From CAVORB01 sp963698495 (GTDB taxonomy: Bacteria > Pseudomonadota > Gammaproteobacteria > Chromatiales > Chromatiaceae), in assembly GCA_963698495.1 (NCBI GenBank), contig CAVORB010000021.1, forward strand, positions 18,273 to 82,272: a DNA stretch of 64,000 bases. The letters are read 5' to 3'. The notes under the pieces were generated by a model. It was not told where the DNA came from and ran no database searches. It saw nothing but the letters and a program-made list of their open reading frames with translations. Of the stretch, positions 8,574 through 17,007 are shown piece after piece. Made by a program: the position numbers and the translations under genes. How positions within the stretch are numbered: the stretch's first letter is position 1; each line of letters starts with the position of its first letter.

Positions 8574-8880
8574 GCCGCCTGTTGTCCTTCGCCGGCGCGC
8601 CCGGCCCCGCGCGTGGACCCGCGGTTCGTTAAGCTTCAGTCGAGGGTTCGGAAGTCTGTAACGGCGGCGCGCAGGAATGCAACTCGGCACGCGTGTGTAA
8701 CGACCGGGCGGAAGAAACGGCGAATGCGGACTCGAAGACTTGCCGAGTAGTCACGCCGGGTAAGCCGCGCTCGGGCCAGGCAGGCGCCATAGCTTCGCTG
8801 CCGCGAAAGCCCTGCGTCGGGTAGTACTCATCGCGGTTGAAATGGCACGAGAGGCCGGCGGGAGGATTCGAGGCGAGACC
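8574..8880. other. Spacer between TIR-STAND relic and dapF
   Basis: 307 bp with no supported gene. It now supplies the 5' region of dapF, which has lost coupling to the upstream methyltransferase gene. No clear promoter is recognised; the ribosome site before dapF is a modest GAGGCGAG. Confidence 0.45.
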
Positions 8881-9711
8881 ATGAGGCTGCGCTTCACCAA
8901 GATGCACGGCCTCGGCAACGACTTCGTCGTCTTCGACGCGGTGCGCCAGCGGGTCGACCTCGACGCCGAGCAGCTGCGGGCGCTTGCCGACCGCCGCTTC
9001 GGCGTCGGCTGCGACCAGGTGCTGCTGGTGGAGCCGCCGCGCGGCCCGGGTACGGACTTCTACTACCGGATCTTCAACGCCGACGGCTCGGAGGTCGAGC
9101 AGTGCGGCAACGGGGCGCGCTGCTTCGCCCGCTTCGTGCACGACCAGGGGTTGACCGAAAAGACCGAGATCCCGGTCGGCACACGGGGCGGGGACATCCG
9201 CCTCTACGTCGAGGGCGACGGCGAGGTGCGCGTGAACATGGGCATACCCGAGTTCGCGCCCGCCCGCATTCCCTTCGAGGCGGAATCGGAGGCCGACCGC
9301 TACACCCTGGGCCTCGACGGCGAGACGGTCAGCATCGGCGCCGTCTCCATGGGCAACCCCCATGCCGTGCTGCTGGTGGACGACGTGGCGAGCGCGCCCG
9401 TGTCCCGCCTGGGTCCGCTGATCGAGCGCCACCCGCGCTTCCCGCGGCGGGTGAACGCGGGCTTCATGCAGGTGCTGGACCCCGCGCACATTCGGCTGCG
9501 GGTGTACGAGCGCGGCTCGGGCGAGACCCTGGCGTGCGGGACCGGGGCCTGCGCCGCGGTGGCCGTGGGCCGCCGCTGGCGGCTGCTCGGCGAGCGCGTG
9601 CGGGTGAGCCTGCCCGGCGGCGATCTTGTGGTAGAGTGGCGGCAAGAGTCCCAACCCGTTTGGATGAAGGGACCAGCGGTCAGTGTGTACGAGGGGGAAA
9701 TCGACCTATGA
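8881..9711 (+). CDS. dapF: Diaminopimelate epimerase
   Basis: Converts LL- to meso-diaminopimelate for lysine and peptidoglycan, PLP-independent, with two catalytic cysteines. Both are present: Cys75 in EVEQCGNGARC and Cys219 in TLACGTGACAA. Other family marks are GLGNDFVVFD near the start, FGVGCDQVL and SMGNPHAVL. 276 residues, normal. The start is the conserved MRLRFTKMHG. The stop overlaps the DUF484 gene by ATGA. Upstream DNA is the TIR-STAND insertion, so expression must come from within or beyond it. Confidence 0.97.
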   Translation: MRLRFTKMHGLGNDFVVFDAVRQRVDLDAEQLRALADRRFGVGCDQVLLVEPPRGPGTDFYYRIFNADGSEVEQCGNGARCFARFVHDQGLTEKTEIPVGTRGGDIRLYVEGDGEVRVNMGIPEFAPARIPFEAESEADRYTLGLDGETVSIGAVSMGNPHAVLLVDDVASAPVSRLGPLIERHPRFPRRVNAGFMQVLDPAHIRLRVYERGSGETLACGTGACAAVAVGRRWRLLGERVRVSLPGGDLVVEWRQESQPVWMKGPAVSVYEGEIDL

Positions 9712-10394
9712 CCACCGAGCAGGCGGAAAACACCCAGGGCACGGAGGCACCTCTCGGCGATGAGGCGGTCGCCGATTTCCTCATCTCCAACCCGGACTTC
9801 TTTCAGCGTCAGACCGATCTGGTGGCGAAGCTGCGCGTGCCGCACGGCGCCGGGGCGGCCGTGTCCCTGATCGAGCATCAGGTATCTGTGCTGCGCCGGC
9901 AACTCGAGACCGAGCGCCAGCGCCTCGCCCACCTGATCGCCCGGGCGCGGGACTACGAGACCCTCTCCGGGCGGCTCCACGGCCTGATCCTGCAGCTGAT
10001 CGCCGCCCCCGACCGGGAGCGGGTGGAGGCGGCCCTGTGCGACAGCCTGCGCCGGGAGTTCAGCGCCGAGGAGGTGACGCTCAAGCTGTTCCCGGTCGAA
10101 GCCGCCGCGGAGCCCGACGCCGTGCTGAGCGCCTTCCGGGACTTCCTCGACCGCGAGCACTCCCTGTGCGGCCCCCTGGACCCCGAACGCAGCGGCGCCC
10201 TGTTCGGCGACAAGAGCGAGAAGGTCGCATCCGCGGCCCTGATTCCGATCCGGGGCGAGGCATTGTCAGGCGTGCTCGCCGTCGGCAGCGCGGACCCGCA
10301 GCGCTTCCGCGCCGACATGGGCACGGAGCTGCTCGACCGTCTGGGCGAGGTGGTGAGCCAGAAGCTCAGGGTGCTCAACCACGCCGATGACTGA
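9708..10394 (+). CDS. DUF484 family protein
   Basis: 228-residue soluble protein with the N-terminal DUF484 signature (DEAVADFLISNPDFFQRQ), a coiled-coil stretch (SLIEHQVSVLRRQLETERQR) and a C-terminal GAF-like part (SAALIPIRGEALSGVLAVGS). Its biochemical role is unknown. It sits between dapF and xerC, overlapping both by a few bases, which is the standard gammaproteobacterial arrangement and suggests one transcript. Confidence 0.92.
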   Translation: MTTEQAENTQGTEAPLGDEAVADFLISNPDFFQRQTDLVAKLRVPHGAGAAVSLIEHQVSVLRRQLETERQRLAHLIARARDYETLSGRLHGLILQLIAAPDRERVEAALCDSLRREFSAEEVTLKLFPVEAAAEPDAVLSAFRDFLDREHSLCGPLDPERSGALFGDKSEKVASAALIPIRGEALSGVLAVGSADPQRFRADMGTELLDRLGEVVSQKLRVLNHADD

Positions 10395-11292
10395 GCCGGC
10401 CGGCGGCGATCTGCTGGAGGCCTTCCTCCACCACCTCGCCCATGAGCGCAGGCTCTCCCCCCAGACGCTCGGCAGCTACCGCCGCGACCTGGTCCGCATT
10501 CGCGACTGGCTCGCCCGTGAGCGCCGCGTCGGCTGGGACCGGCTCGACCAGGAGACGGTGCGCCGTTACGTGGCCGCCCGCCACCGCGGCGGTGTCTCCG
10601 GCAAGACCCTGCAGCGGGAGCTCTCCAGCCTGCGCAGCCTGTTTCGCTATCTCCTGCGCGAGGGGATCGCGGCCCACAACCCGGCCCAGGGGGTGCGTGC
10701 GCCCAAGGTCGCGCGCAAGCTGCCCGTCACCCTGGAGGCGGACGAGCTCTGCGCCCTGCTCGATGCCGGAGACGACGAGCCCCTGCCCCTGCGCGACGCG
10801 GCGATGATCGAGCTCTTCTACTCCTCGGGATTGCGGCTCGCGGAGCTGATTTCCGTGAATGTCGGCGACATCGACATGGAGGACGGCACCCTGACCGTCA
10901 CCGGCAAGGGCGCCAAGACCCGGCGCGTTCCGGTCGGCACCAAGGCCAGGGAAGCGGTCATGCGCTGGCTCGGGGTGCGCGGCGGCCTCGCCCGGCCCGA
11001 GGAGCGGGCGCTGTTCGTCAGCCAGCGCGGCAGCCGCATCCACCCCCGCACGGTCCAGCAACGCCTGAAGCAGTGGGCACTGACCAAGGGCGCCGCCCGC
11101 GGCGTCCATCCCCACCTCCTGCGCCACTCCTTCGCCAGCCACCTGCTGGAGTCCTCGGGCGACCTGCGCGCGGTGCAGGAGCTGCTCGGCCACTCCGACA
11201 TCGCCACCACCCAGATCTACACCCACCTCGACTTCCAGCACCTGGCCCAGGTCTACGACAAGGCGCACCCGCGGGCGAAGAAGCGGTCTTGA
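10387..11292 (+). CDS. xerC: Tyrosine recombinase XerC
   Basis: Site-specific recombinase that with XerD resolves chromosome dimers at dif. 301 residues. N-terminal SAM-like DNA-binding core (FLHHLAHERRLSPQTLGSYR), then the catalytic domain with Arg150 (YSSGLRLAELI), HLLRHSFASHLL containing Arg246, LLGHSDIATTQIY and nucleophile Tyr278. All catalytic residues are intact. It overlaps DUF484 by 8 bp. A hairpin follows 18 bp after the stop. Confidence 0.96.
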   Translation: MTEPAGGDLLEAFLHHLAHERRLSPQTLGSYRRDLVRIRDWLARERRVGWDRLDQETVRRYVAARHRGGVSGKTLQRELSSLRSLFRYLLREGIAAHNPAQGVRAPKVARKLPVTLEADELCALLDAGDDEPLPLRDAAMIELFYSSGLRLAELISVNVGDIDMEDGTLTVTGKGAKTRRVPVGTKAREAVMRWLGVRGGLARPEERALFVSQRGSRIHPRTVQQRLKQWALTKGAARGVHPHLLRHSFASHLLESSGDLRAVQELLGHSDIATTQIYTHLDFQHLAQVYDKAHPRAKKRS

Positions 11293-11309
11293 TACCGGAT
11301 TTCGCGCGG

Positions 11310-11340
11310 GGCCGAGGCGCGGACAGCCCGCGCCTCGGCC
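11310..11340 (+). terminator. GC-rich hairpin after xerC
   Basis: A perfect 13-bp stem (11310-11322 GGCCGAGGCGCGG pairs with 11328-11340) with a 5-base loop, 18 bp after the xerC stop. There is no T-tract, so if it terminates it is not a classical intrinsic terminator. It separates the dap-xerC transcript from hslVU. Confidence 0.5.
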
Positions 11341-11352
11341 GGCTCCCTCGCG

Positions 11353-11358
11353 TAGAAT
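11353..11358 (+). promoter_or_regulatory. Candidate -10 box before hslV
   Basis: TAGAAT, 33 bases before the hslV start and just after the xerC hairpin. GTAGAAT also occurs before ubiE (13931-13937) and the SMR gene (about 4184). No clear -35 box and no convincing sigma-32 heat-shock promoter was found, although hslVU is heat-shock controlled in E. coli. Confidence 0.3.
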
Positions 11359-11391
11359 GCGCTGCCAATGAAGTACAAACAGGCTGAGGAC

Positions 11392-11940
11392 ATGGAGACA
11401 TTTCACGGCACCACCATTCTCTCGGTGCGCCGCAACGGCGGCGTGGTCATCGGCGGCGACGGCCAGGTATCCCTGGGACAGACGGTGATGAAGGGCAATG
11501 CGCGCAAGGTGCGCCGGCTCTACAAGGAGCGGGTGCTCGCCGGTTTCGCCGGCGCGACCGCGGACGCCTTCACCCTGTTCGAACGCTTCGAGGGAAAGCT
11601 CGAGAAGCACCAGGGCCACCTCACCCGCTCGGCGGTGGAGCTGGCCAAGGACTGGCGCACGGACCGCATGCTGCGGCGGCTGGAGGCCCTGCTGTGCGTG
11701 GCGGACACGACCACCTCGCTGATCATCTCCGGCACCGGCGACGTGATCGAGCCGGAGCACGACCTGATGGCGATCGGCTCCGGCGGCGCCTTCGCCCAGG
11801 CCGCGGCCCGCGCCCTGCTGGAGAACACCGAGCTCTCGGCGCGCGAGATCGTCGAGCGGGCGCTCAACATCGCCGCGGACATCTGCGTCTACACCAACCA
11901 CAATCTCGTCCTGGAGGAGCTGGGGTCCGAGGCCGCCTAG
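11392..11940 (+). CDS. hslV: HslV, proteasome-like peptidase subunit
   Basis: Threonine protease that forms the dodecameric core of the HslUV protease in the cytoplasm. The start METFHGTTILSVRRNG implies a six-residue propeptide, with the catalytic threonine exposed at position 7 (TTILSV). Other marks: GDGQVSLGQTVMKGNARKVR and GFAGATADAFTLFERFE. 182 residues, normal. An earlier in-frame ATG at 11368 is less likely because it would lengthen the propeptide. hslU follows 155 bp downstream. Confidence 0.96.
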   Translation: METFHGTTILSVRRNGGVVIGGDGQVSLGQTVMKGNARKVRRLYKERVLAGFAGATADAFTLFERFEGKLEKHQGHLTRSAVELAKDWRTDRMLRRLEALLCVADTTTSLIISGTGDVIEPEHDLMAIGSGGAFAQAAARALLENTELSAREIVERALNIAADICVYTNHNLVLEELGSEAA

Positions 11941-12095
11941 CGACCCGTTTGCCGCCCGCCGGGGGCTCCGGCGCGGCCGTCGACCCGCGGCCCGCGCCCG
12001 CCCTTGAGAATCCGGGTAGATCCCGCACCTTGTAAGGTTGTACCCAACCCGCCGCCCGCGTTCCGCGGACGCTTCAACGCCGGACCCAGACCCAC

Positions 12096-13433
12096 ATGTC
12101 GGACATCACCCCTCAACGCATCGTCGCCGAGCTCGACAAGCACATCATCGGTCAGGATGACGCCAAGCGCGCCGTGGCCGTGGCGCTGCGCAACCGGTGG
12201 CGGCGCTCCCAGATCGAGGAGCCGATGCGCTCCGAGATCACCCCCAAGAACATCCTGATGATCGGTCCCACCGGGGTCGGCAAGACCGAGATCGCGCGCC
12301 GGCTGGCGCGGCTCGCCAACGCGCCCTTCCTCAAGGTGGAGGCCACCAAGTTCACCGAGGTGGGCTACGTCGGGCGGGACGTCGAGTCCATCGTCCGCGA
12401 TCTGGTGGACGTCTCGGTGAAGATGTCGCGGGAGCAGGAGATGACCAAGAACGCGGCCCAGGCCGAGGCCGCCGCCGAGGAGCGCGTCCTGGACGCGCTG
12501 CTGCCGCCGCCCGCGAGCTTCGAGGAGGACAGCCGGGGCGCCGGCGCCTCGGGCGCCACGCGGGAGAAATTTCGGGACAAGCTGCGCGCCGGCGAGCTCG
12601 ACGAGCGGGAGATCGAGGTCCAGGTGAGCGCATCACCCATGGGGGTCGAGATCATGGCCCCGCCGGGCATGGAGGAGATGACCAGCCAGCTTCAGGGCCT
12701 GTTCCAGAACCTCGGACAGGGCCGCACCAAACGGCGCAAGCTGCGCATCCGCGACGCCTTCAAGGTGCTCAGGGACGAGGAGGCGGCCAAGCGCATCAAC
12801 GAGGAGGAGCTCAAGCTCTCCGCGGTCGCCAACGTCGAGCAGAACGGCATCGTCTTCCTCGACGAGCTCGACAAGATCACCAAGCGCTCCGAGCACGGGG
12901 GCAGCGGCGCCGACGTGTCCCGCGAGGGCGTGCAGCGCGACCTGCTGCCGCTGGTGGAGGGCAGCACGGTCTCGACCAAGCACGGCATGGTGCGCACCGA
13001 CCACATCCTGTTCATCGCCTCCGGGGCCTTCCATCTGGCCAAGCCGTCGGATCTGATCCCCGAGCTGCAGGGGCGCCTGCCGATCCGGGTGGAGCTCAAG
13101 GCCCTGACCACCGAGGACTTCGTGCGCATCCTCACCGAGCCGGACGCCTCCCTGACCGACCAGTACAAGGCGCTGCTGAACACCGAGGGCGTGATCCTGG
13201 AGTTCACCGAGGACGGCATCCGGCGCATCGCGGAGATCGCCTGGCAGGTCAACGAGCGCACCGAGAACATCGGCGCGCGCCGTCTGCATACGGTCATGGA
13301 GCGTCTGCTGGAGGACATCTCCTTCAACGCCTCCGACCTCGACCGGGTGACGGTCACGGTCAACGCGGCCTACGTCGACCAGAACCTCTCCGAGCTTGCG
13401 GCCGACGACGACCTCTCCCGTTACATCCTCTGA
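12096..13433 (+). CDS. hslU: HslU, AAA+ unfoldase of the HslUV protease
   Basis: ATPase that unfolds substrates and feeds HslV. 445 residues. Walker A GPTGVGKT at 57-64, the GYVGRDV pore loop, an I-domain insert (about 110-240, including EIMAPPGMEEMTSQLQGLF), Walker B IVFLDELDKI, sensor motif around ELQGRLPIRVEL, and the C-terminal activating tail ending LSRYIL, which docks into HslV. Complete. A separate weak promoter may lie in the 155-bp gap after hslV, but none is clear. Confidence 0.97.
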   Translation: MSDITPQRIVAELDKHIIGQDDAKRAVAVALRNRWRRSQIEEPMRSEITPKNILMIGPTGVGKTEIARRLARLANAPFLKVEATKFTEVGYVGRDVESIVRDLVDVSVKMSREQEMTKNAAQAEAAAEERVLDALLPPPASFEEDSRGAGASGATREKFRDKLRAGELDEREIEVQVSASPMGVEIMAPPGMEEMTSQLQGLFQNLGQGRTKRRKLRIRDAFKVLRDEEAAKRINEEELKLSAVANVEQNGIVFLDELDKITKRSEHGGSGADVSREGVQRDLLPLVEGSTVSTKHGMVRTDHILFIASGAFHLAKPSDLIPELQGRLPIRVELKALTTEDFVRILTEPDASLTDQYKALLNTEGVILEFTEDGIRRIAEIAWQVNERTENIGARRLHTVMERLLEDISFNASDLDRVTVTVNAAYVDQNLSELAADDDLSRYIL

Positions 13434-13510
13434 TCGTTGCGGCCGGGTATGGCCGCCGAGAACCCTGACGCGAACGTCGGGCCGTGCCCGACCTACCTGG
13501 AGTGAACCCA

Positions 13511-13870
13511 ATGCCCACACCCACCGAGCTCAACTTCCACCGCCAGTCGAAGGTGCTGGAGATCAGCTTCAGCGACGGCTCGCACTTCAACCTGCCGTGC
13601 GAGTTTCTGCGCGTCTTCTCGCCCTCCGCCGAGGTGCAGGGGCATGGCCCCGGTCAGCGGGTGCTGCAGACCGGCAAGGAGGACGTGAACATCGACAAGA
13701 TCGAGCCGGTCGGCAACTACGCCGTGTGCCTGCACTTCGACGACGAGCACAACACCGGGATCTATTCCTGGGACTACCTCTACGGCCTGGGAACCAACCA
13801 GGAATCCCTGTGGAAGGAGTACCTGGATGAGCTGGAGAAGGCCGGGCACAAGCGCAAGAAGCCCTCGTGA
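13511..13870 (+). CDS. DUF971 protein (gamma-butyrobetaine-hydroxylase-like N-domain)
   Basis: 119-residue protein with the DUF971 pattern: FHRQSKVLEISFSDG, LPCEFLRVFSPSAEVQGHG, VGNYAVCLHFDDEHNTGIYS and WDYLYGLG. The fold binds zinc or iron in relatives. In bacteria it commonly lies between hslU and ubiE, as here, but its role is not established. ATG 13511 is preferred over 13484 because CTGGAG lies 8-13 bases before it and homologues begin near TPTELNFHRQ. Confidence 0.85.
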   Translation: MPTPTELNFHRQSKVLEISFSDGSHFNLPCEFLRVFSPSAEVQGHGPGQRVLQTGKEDVNIDKIEPVGNYAVCLHFDDEHNTGIYSWDYLYGLGTNQESLWKEYLDELEKAGHKRKKPS

Positions 13871-13877
13871 TCTGACC

Positions 13878-13899
13878 GCGGCCGCGCGGCGCCGGCCGC
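13878..13899 (+). terminator. GC hairpin between DUF971 gene and ubiE
   Basis: GCGGCCG at 13878-13884 pairs with CGGCCGC at 13893-13899, 8-base loop, 8 bp after the DUF971 stop. No T-run follows. It may partly terminate the hslVU-DUF971 transcript before ubiE, whose own candidate -10 (TAGAAT, 13932-13937) lies 28 bases before the start. Confidence 0.35.
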
Positions 13900-13964
13900 A
13901 GCGGCGGGGCTCAACCCGCGGGGGTTTGGTGTAGAATCCGGACAGCGCAGCAAGGGGCACCGCC

Positions 13965-14714
13965 ATGTCCGACGACAAGACCACCCATTTCGGTTACAAG
14001 CAGGTCCCGGTCGGGGAGAAGGCAGGACACGTGCGGGCGGTGTTCGACTCGGTGGCCGACCGCTACGACCTGATGAACGATCTGATGTCCCTCGGCGTCC
14101 ACCGCCTGTGGAAGCGCCAGACGGTCGAGCTGGCCGGGGTGCGGCGCGGGCAGCGCGTGCTCGATCTGGCCGGAGGCACGGGCGACCTCGCCGAGCGCTT
14201 CGCCGGCATCGTGGGACCCGCCGGCGAGGTGGTGCTCACCGACATCAATGCCGCCATGCTGACCCGCGGCCGCGACCGGCTGGTCGACCTCGGGCTGGTG
14301 GGGAATCTGCACTACGCCCTGGTCAACGCCGAGGCGCTGCCGTTCCCGCAGGATCACTTCGATTGCGTCACCATCGGTTTCGGGCTGCGCAACGTCACCC
14401 ACAAGCAGCGCGCCCTGGACGAGATGTTTCGGGTGCTGCGGCCCGGCGGCCGCGCGCTGGTTCTCGAGTTCTCCCACCCGACCAGCCGTCCGCTGCAGAA
14501 GGCCTACGACCTCTACTCCTTCACCGTTCTGCCCGCTCTCGGGCGCCTCGTCGCCGGGGACGCGGACAGCTACCGCTACCTCGCAGAGTCCATCCGCATG
14601 CACCCGGATCAGGAGACCCTGCGCGCCATGATGGAGCAGGCGGGCCTCGAGCGCTGCGACTTCTTCAACCTGAGCGGCGGCATCGTCGCCATCCACCGCG
14701 GATACAAGCTGTGA
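13965..14714 (+). CDS. ubiE: UbiE/MenG C-methyltransferase
   Basis: SAM-dependent C-methyltransferase of ubiquinone (and menaquinone) synthesis. 249 residues. Family signatures: VFDSVADRYDLMNDLMSLG near the N-terminus, motif I VLDLAGGTGDLAERF, TDINAAML, and the C-terminal RYLAESIRMHPDQETLRAMM. The stop overlaps the GTG start of ubiJ (GTGA), and ubiJ overlaps ubiB, so ubiE-ubiJ-ubiB form one operon as in E. coli. Confidence 0.96.
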   Translation: MSDDKTTHFGYKQVPVGEKAGHVRAVFDSVADRYDLMNDLMSLGVHRLWKRQTVELAGVRRGQRVLDLAGGTGDLAERFAGIVGPAGEVVLTDINAAMLTRGRDRLVDLGLVGNLHYALVNAEALPFPQDHFDCVTIGFGLRNVTHKQRALDEMFRVLRPGGRALVLEFSHPTSRPLQKAYDLYSFTVLPALGRLVAGDADSYRYLAESIRMHPDQETLRAMMEQAGLERCDFFNLSGGIVAIHRGYKL

Positions 14715-15352
14715 GCGAGGGCGTCGAGCTCCCGGAGGTCGCGGTCGCGGCGTTGGAGCAGGCGATCAACCGCTATCTCGCGCTGGACCCGGAAGGCGCC
14801 GCTCGTCTCGCCGCGCTGCACGGACGCGTCATCCTGATCGAGACCGAGGGCTTCGGCACGCGGCTGTACCTGATTCCCGGCCCCACGGGCATCCAGTTCT
14901 TCGGCGACTACGACGGCGAGCCCGACTGCACCCTGCGCGGCACGCCGCTCGCGCTCGCGCGCATGGGCGTGGTGACGAACAAGGAGGAGCCACTCTTCTC
15001 CGGGGACGTCCAGGTGGAGGGCGACACCCATCTCGCCCAGGCCTTCGGCGAACTGGTCTCCGGAATTCAGGTCGACTGGGAGGAGCAGCTCTCGCGGCTG
15101 GTTGGCGATAACGTGGCCCATCAGGTCGGCTCGGGCGTGCGCGCCGCGGGCCGTTGGGGCAGGCAGTCGGCGGATAATCTCTCCCTCGACCTCAAGGAAT
15201 ATCTGCAGGAGGAGGCCCGACTGCTCCCCTCCCGTTACGAGATCGAGGAGTTCCTCGATCAGGCCGATACCCTGCGTGACGACGTGGAACGCCTGGCCGC
15301 ACGCGTCGAACGACTGAGCCGCCGGAGCGGAGAGACCGGCGGCGAGAAATGA
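14711..15352 (+). CDS. ubiJ: UbiJ, SCP2-domain ubiquinone accessory factor
   Basis: 213-residue protein: an SCP2 lipid-binding domain (VILIETEGFGTRLYLIPGPT, VEGDTHLAQAFGELVSGIQV DWEEQLS) followed by a C-terminal helical or coiled-coil segment (FLDQADTLRDDVERLAARVE). UbiJ holds hydrophobic ubiquinone intermediates for the Ubi complex in the cytosol. Start is GTG 14711, overlapping the ubiE stop. Its stop overlaps the ubiB ATG. Assigned from domain plus synteny. Confidence 0.9.
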   Translation: MSEGVELPEVAVAALEQAINRYLALDPEGAARLAALHGRVILIETEGFGTRLYLIPGPTGIQFFGDYDGEPDCTLRGTPLALARMGVVTNKEEPLFSGDVQVEGDTHLAQAFGELVSGIQVDWEEQLSRLVGDNVAHQVGSGVRAAGRWGRQSADNLSLDLKEYLQEEARLLPSRYEIEEFLDQADTLRDDVERLAARVERLSRRSGETGGEK

Positions 15353-16995
15353 TCCGACCCTCCCAGGCCTGGCGTCTGGTCCACATCAACCTGGTACTGC
15401 TGCGCCACGGGCTGGACGAGGTGATTCTCGCCACCCACCTGTTCCGCCCCCTGCGCTTCCTGCTCTATCTCTCGCCCTGGTACTGGTTCCGGGGGGATCT
15501 GCCAGCTTATCCCGTGCGCATTCGTCTCGCCCTGGAGGACCTGGGTCCGATCTTCGTCAAGTTCGGACAGATACTCTCCACCCGCCGCGACCTGCTGCCG
15601 GAGGACCTCGCCAACGAGCTGGCAAAGCTGCAGGACCGGGTTCCGCCCTTCCCGGGAACCCAGGCGCGCGCGATCATCGAAAAGGCCTGGTCGAGGCCCA
15701 TCGAGGCGGTGCTCGACGAGTTCGACGCGACCCCGCTCGCCTCCGCCTCCATCGCCCAGGTCCACACCGCCCGCCTCAAGGACGGACGCGAGGTGGTGGT
15801 CAAGGTCCTGCGGCCGGGAATCGAGAAGACCATTCGGCGCGACGTCGGCCTTCTCTATATCGTCGCCAATCTGGCCGAGCGCTACTGGAAGGACGGGCGG
15901 CGGCTGCGGCCGGTGGAGGTGGTCCAGGAGTACGAAAAGACCATCTTCGACGAGCTCGACCTGCAACGGGAGGCGGCGAACGCCTCGCAGCTCAGGCGCA
16001 ACTTCCTCGGCAGCGAGGTGCTCTACCACCCCGAGGTGCACTGGGACCTGACGCGTCCCAACGTGATGGTGATGGAGCGCATCTACGGCATCCCCGTGAG
16101 CGATATCGAAACGCTCAAGGCCAAGGGGCTGTCCATGCGCCTGCTGGGTGAGCGCGGGGTGGAGATCTTCTTCACCCAGGTGTTCCGCGACAATTTCTTC
16201 CACGCCGACATGCACCCGGGCAACATCTTCGTCGAGCCCAGCGGGCGCTACATCGCGGTGGACTTCGGCATCGTCGGCAGCCTGAACAAGGAGGATCAGC
16301 GTTACCTGGCGGAGAACCTGCTCGCCTTCTTCAACCGCGACTACCGGCGGGTCGCGGAGCTCCACGTGGAATCGGGCTGGGTGCCGGCGGGCACCCGGGT
16401 GGACGAGTTCGAGTCCGCGATCCGAACCGTGTGCGAGCCCATCTTCGAGAAGCCGCTGGCGGAGATCTCCTTCGGGCACTTCCTGCTGCGCCTGTTCCAG
16501 ACGGCGCGCCGCTTCAACATGGAGGTCCAGCCCCAGCTGGTGCTGCTGCAGAAGACCCTGCTCAACATCGAGGGCATGGGCCGTCAGCTCTACCCCGAGC
16601 TGGATCTCTGGACCACCGCCAAGCCCTTCATGGAGCGCTGGATGAAGGAGCAGGTCGGGCCCAGGGCCTTCCTGCAGCGCGCGCTGAAGAATCTGGCGCC
16701 GGCCTCCGAGCAGCTTCCGGAGCTACCCCTGCTGGCGTACCGGGTGCTCGACGGCCTGGAGCGCCAGCACCTGGCCATCAAGTGGAGGTCCGACGACCTC
16801 GAGCGGCTGCGCGAGGAGATGCGAGGCTACCAGACCCGGGTCCTGGCCATGATCGGGGGCGGCGTGCTGATCCTCAGCGGCACTGGGCTGCTGCTGTTCG
16901 GGCCCGGCCCGCTGCTCACGGCTCAGGTGGCGAAGGTTCTGGCGGTTGGCTTCGTTGTCGCCGGTGGCATGTTGTTCGCCGCGCGCTGGAGATAG
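15349..16995 (+). CDS. ubiB: UbiB, atypical kinase-like ubiquinone factor
   Basis: 548-residue ADCK/ABC1 protein kinase-like ATPase needed for ubiquinone synthesis. Seen: the KxGQ motif (FVKFGQILSTRRDLLPEDL), the alanine-rich nucleotide loop (ASASIAQVHTARL), HADMHPGNIFV, the VDFGIVG metal-binding motif, and two C-terminal membrane helices (IGGGVLILSGTGLLLFG and KVLAVGFVVAGGMLFAA). Last gene of the ubiEJB operon; a membrane glycosyltransferase gene follows after 12 bp. Confidence 0.96.
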   Translation: MIRPSQAWRLVHINLVLLRHGLDEVILATHLFRPLRFLLYLSPWYWFRGDLPAYPVRIRLALEDLGPIFVKFGQILSTRRDLLPEDLANELAKLQDRVPPFPGTQARAIIEKAWSRPIEAVLDEFDATPLASASIAQVHTARLKDGREVVVKVLRPGIEKTIRRDVGLLYIVANLAERYWKDGRRLRPVEVVQEYEKTIFDELDLQREAANASQLRRNFLGSEVLYHPEVHWDLTRPNVMVMERIYGIPVSDIETLKAKGLSMRLLGERGVEIFFTQVFRDNFFHADMHPGNIFVEPSGRYIAVDFGIVGSLNKEDQRYLAENLLAFFNRDYRRVAELHVESGWVPAGTRVDEFESAIRTVCEPIFEKPLAEISFGHFLLRLFQTARRFNMEVQPQLVLLQKTLLNIEGMGRQLYPELDLWTTAKPFMERWMKEQVGPRAFLQRALKNLAPASEQLPELPLLAYRVLDGLERQHLAIKWRSDDLERLREEMRGYQTRVLAMIGGGVLILSGTGLLLFGPGPLLTAQVAKVLAVGFVVAGGMLFAARWR

Positions 16996-17007
16996 CGCCG
17001 TCGGGAC

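Noticed and set aside
11285..11392. Sigma-32 promoter for hslVU
   Set aside because: A CTTGATA at 11288 has no matching CCCCAT-type -10 at the right distance.
10375..11901. 508-codon minus-strand open frame opposite xerC and hslV
   Set aside because: Antisense shadow of GC-rich genes; composition is Val/Leu/Gln/His-rich without motifs, and both real genes are intact.
12197..13468. 423-codon open frame inside hslU
   Set aside because: Plus-one shadow of hslU, Arg/Gly/Pro-rich, no domain.
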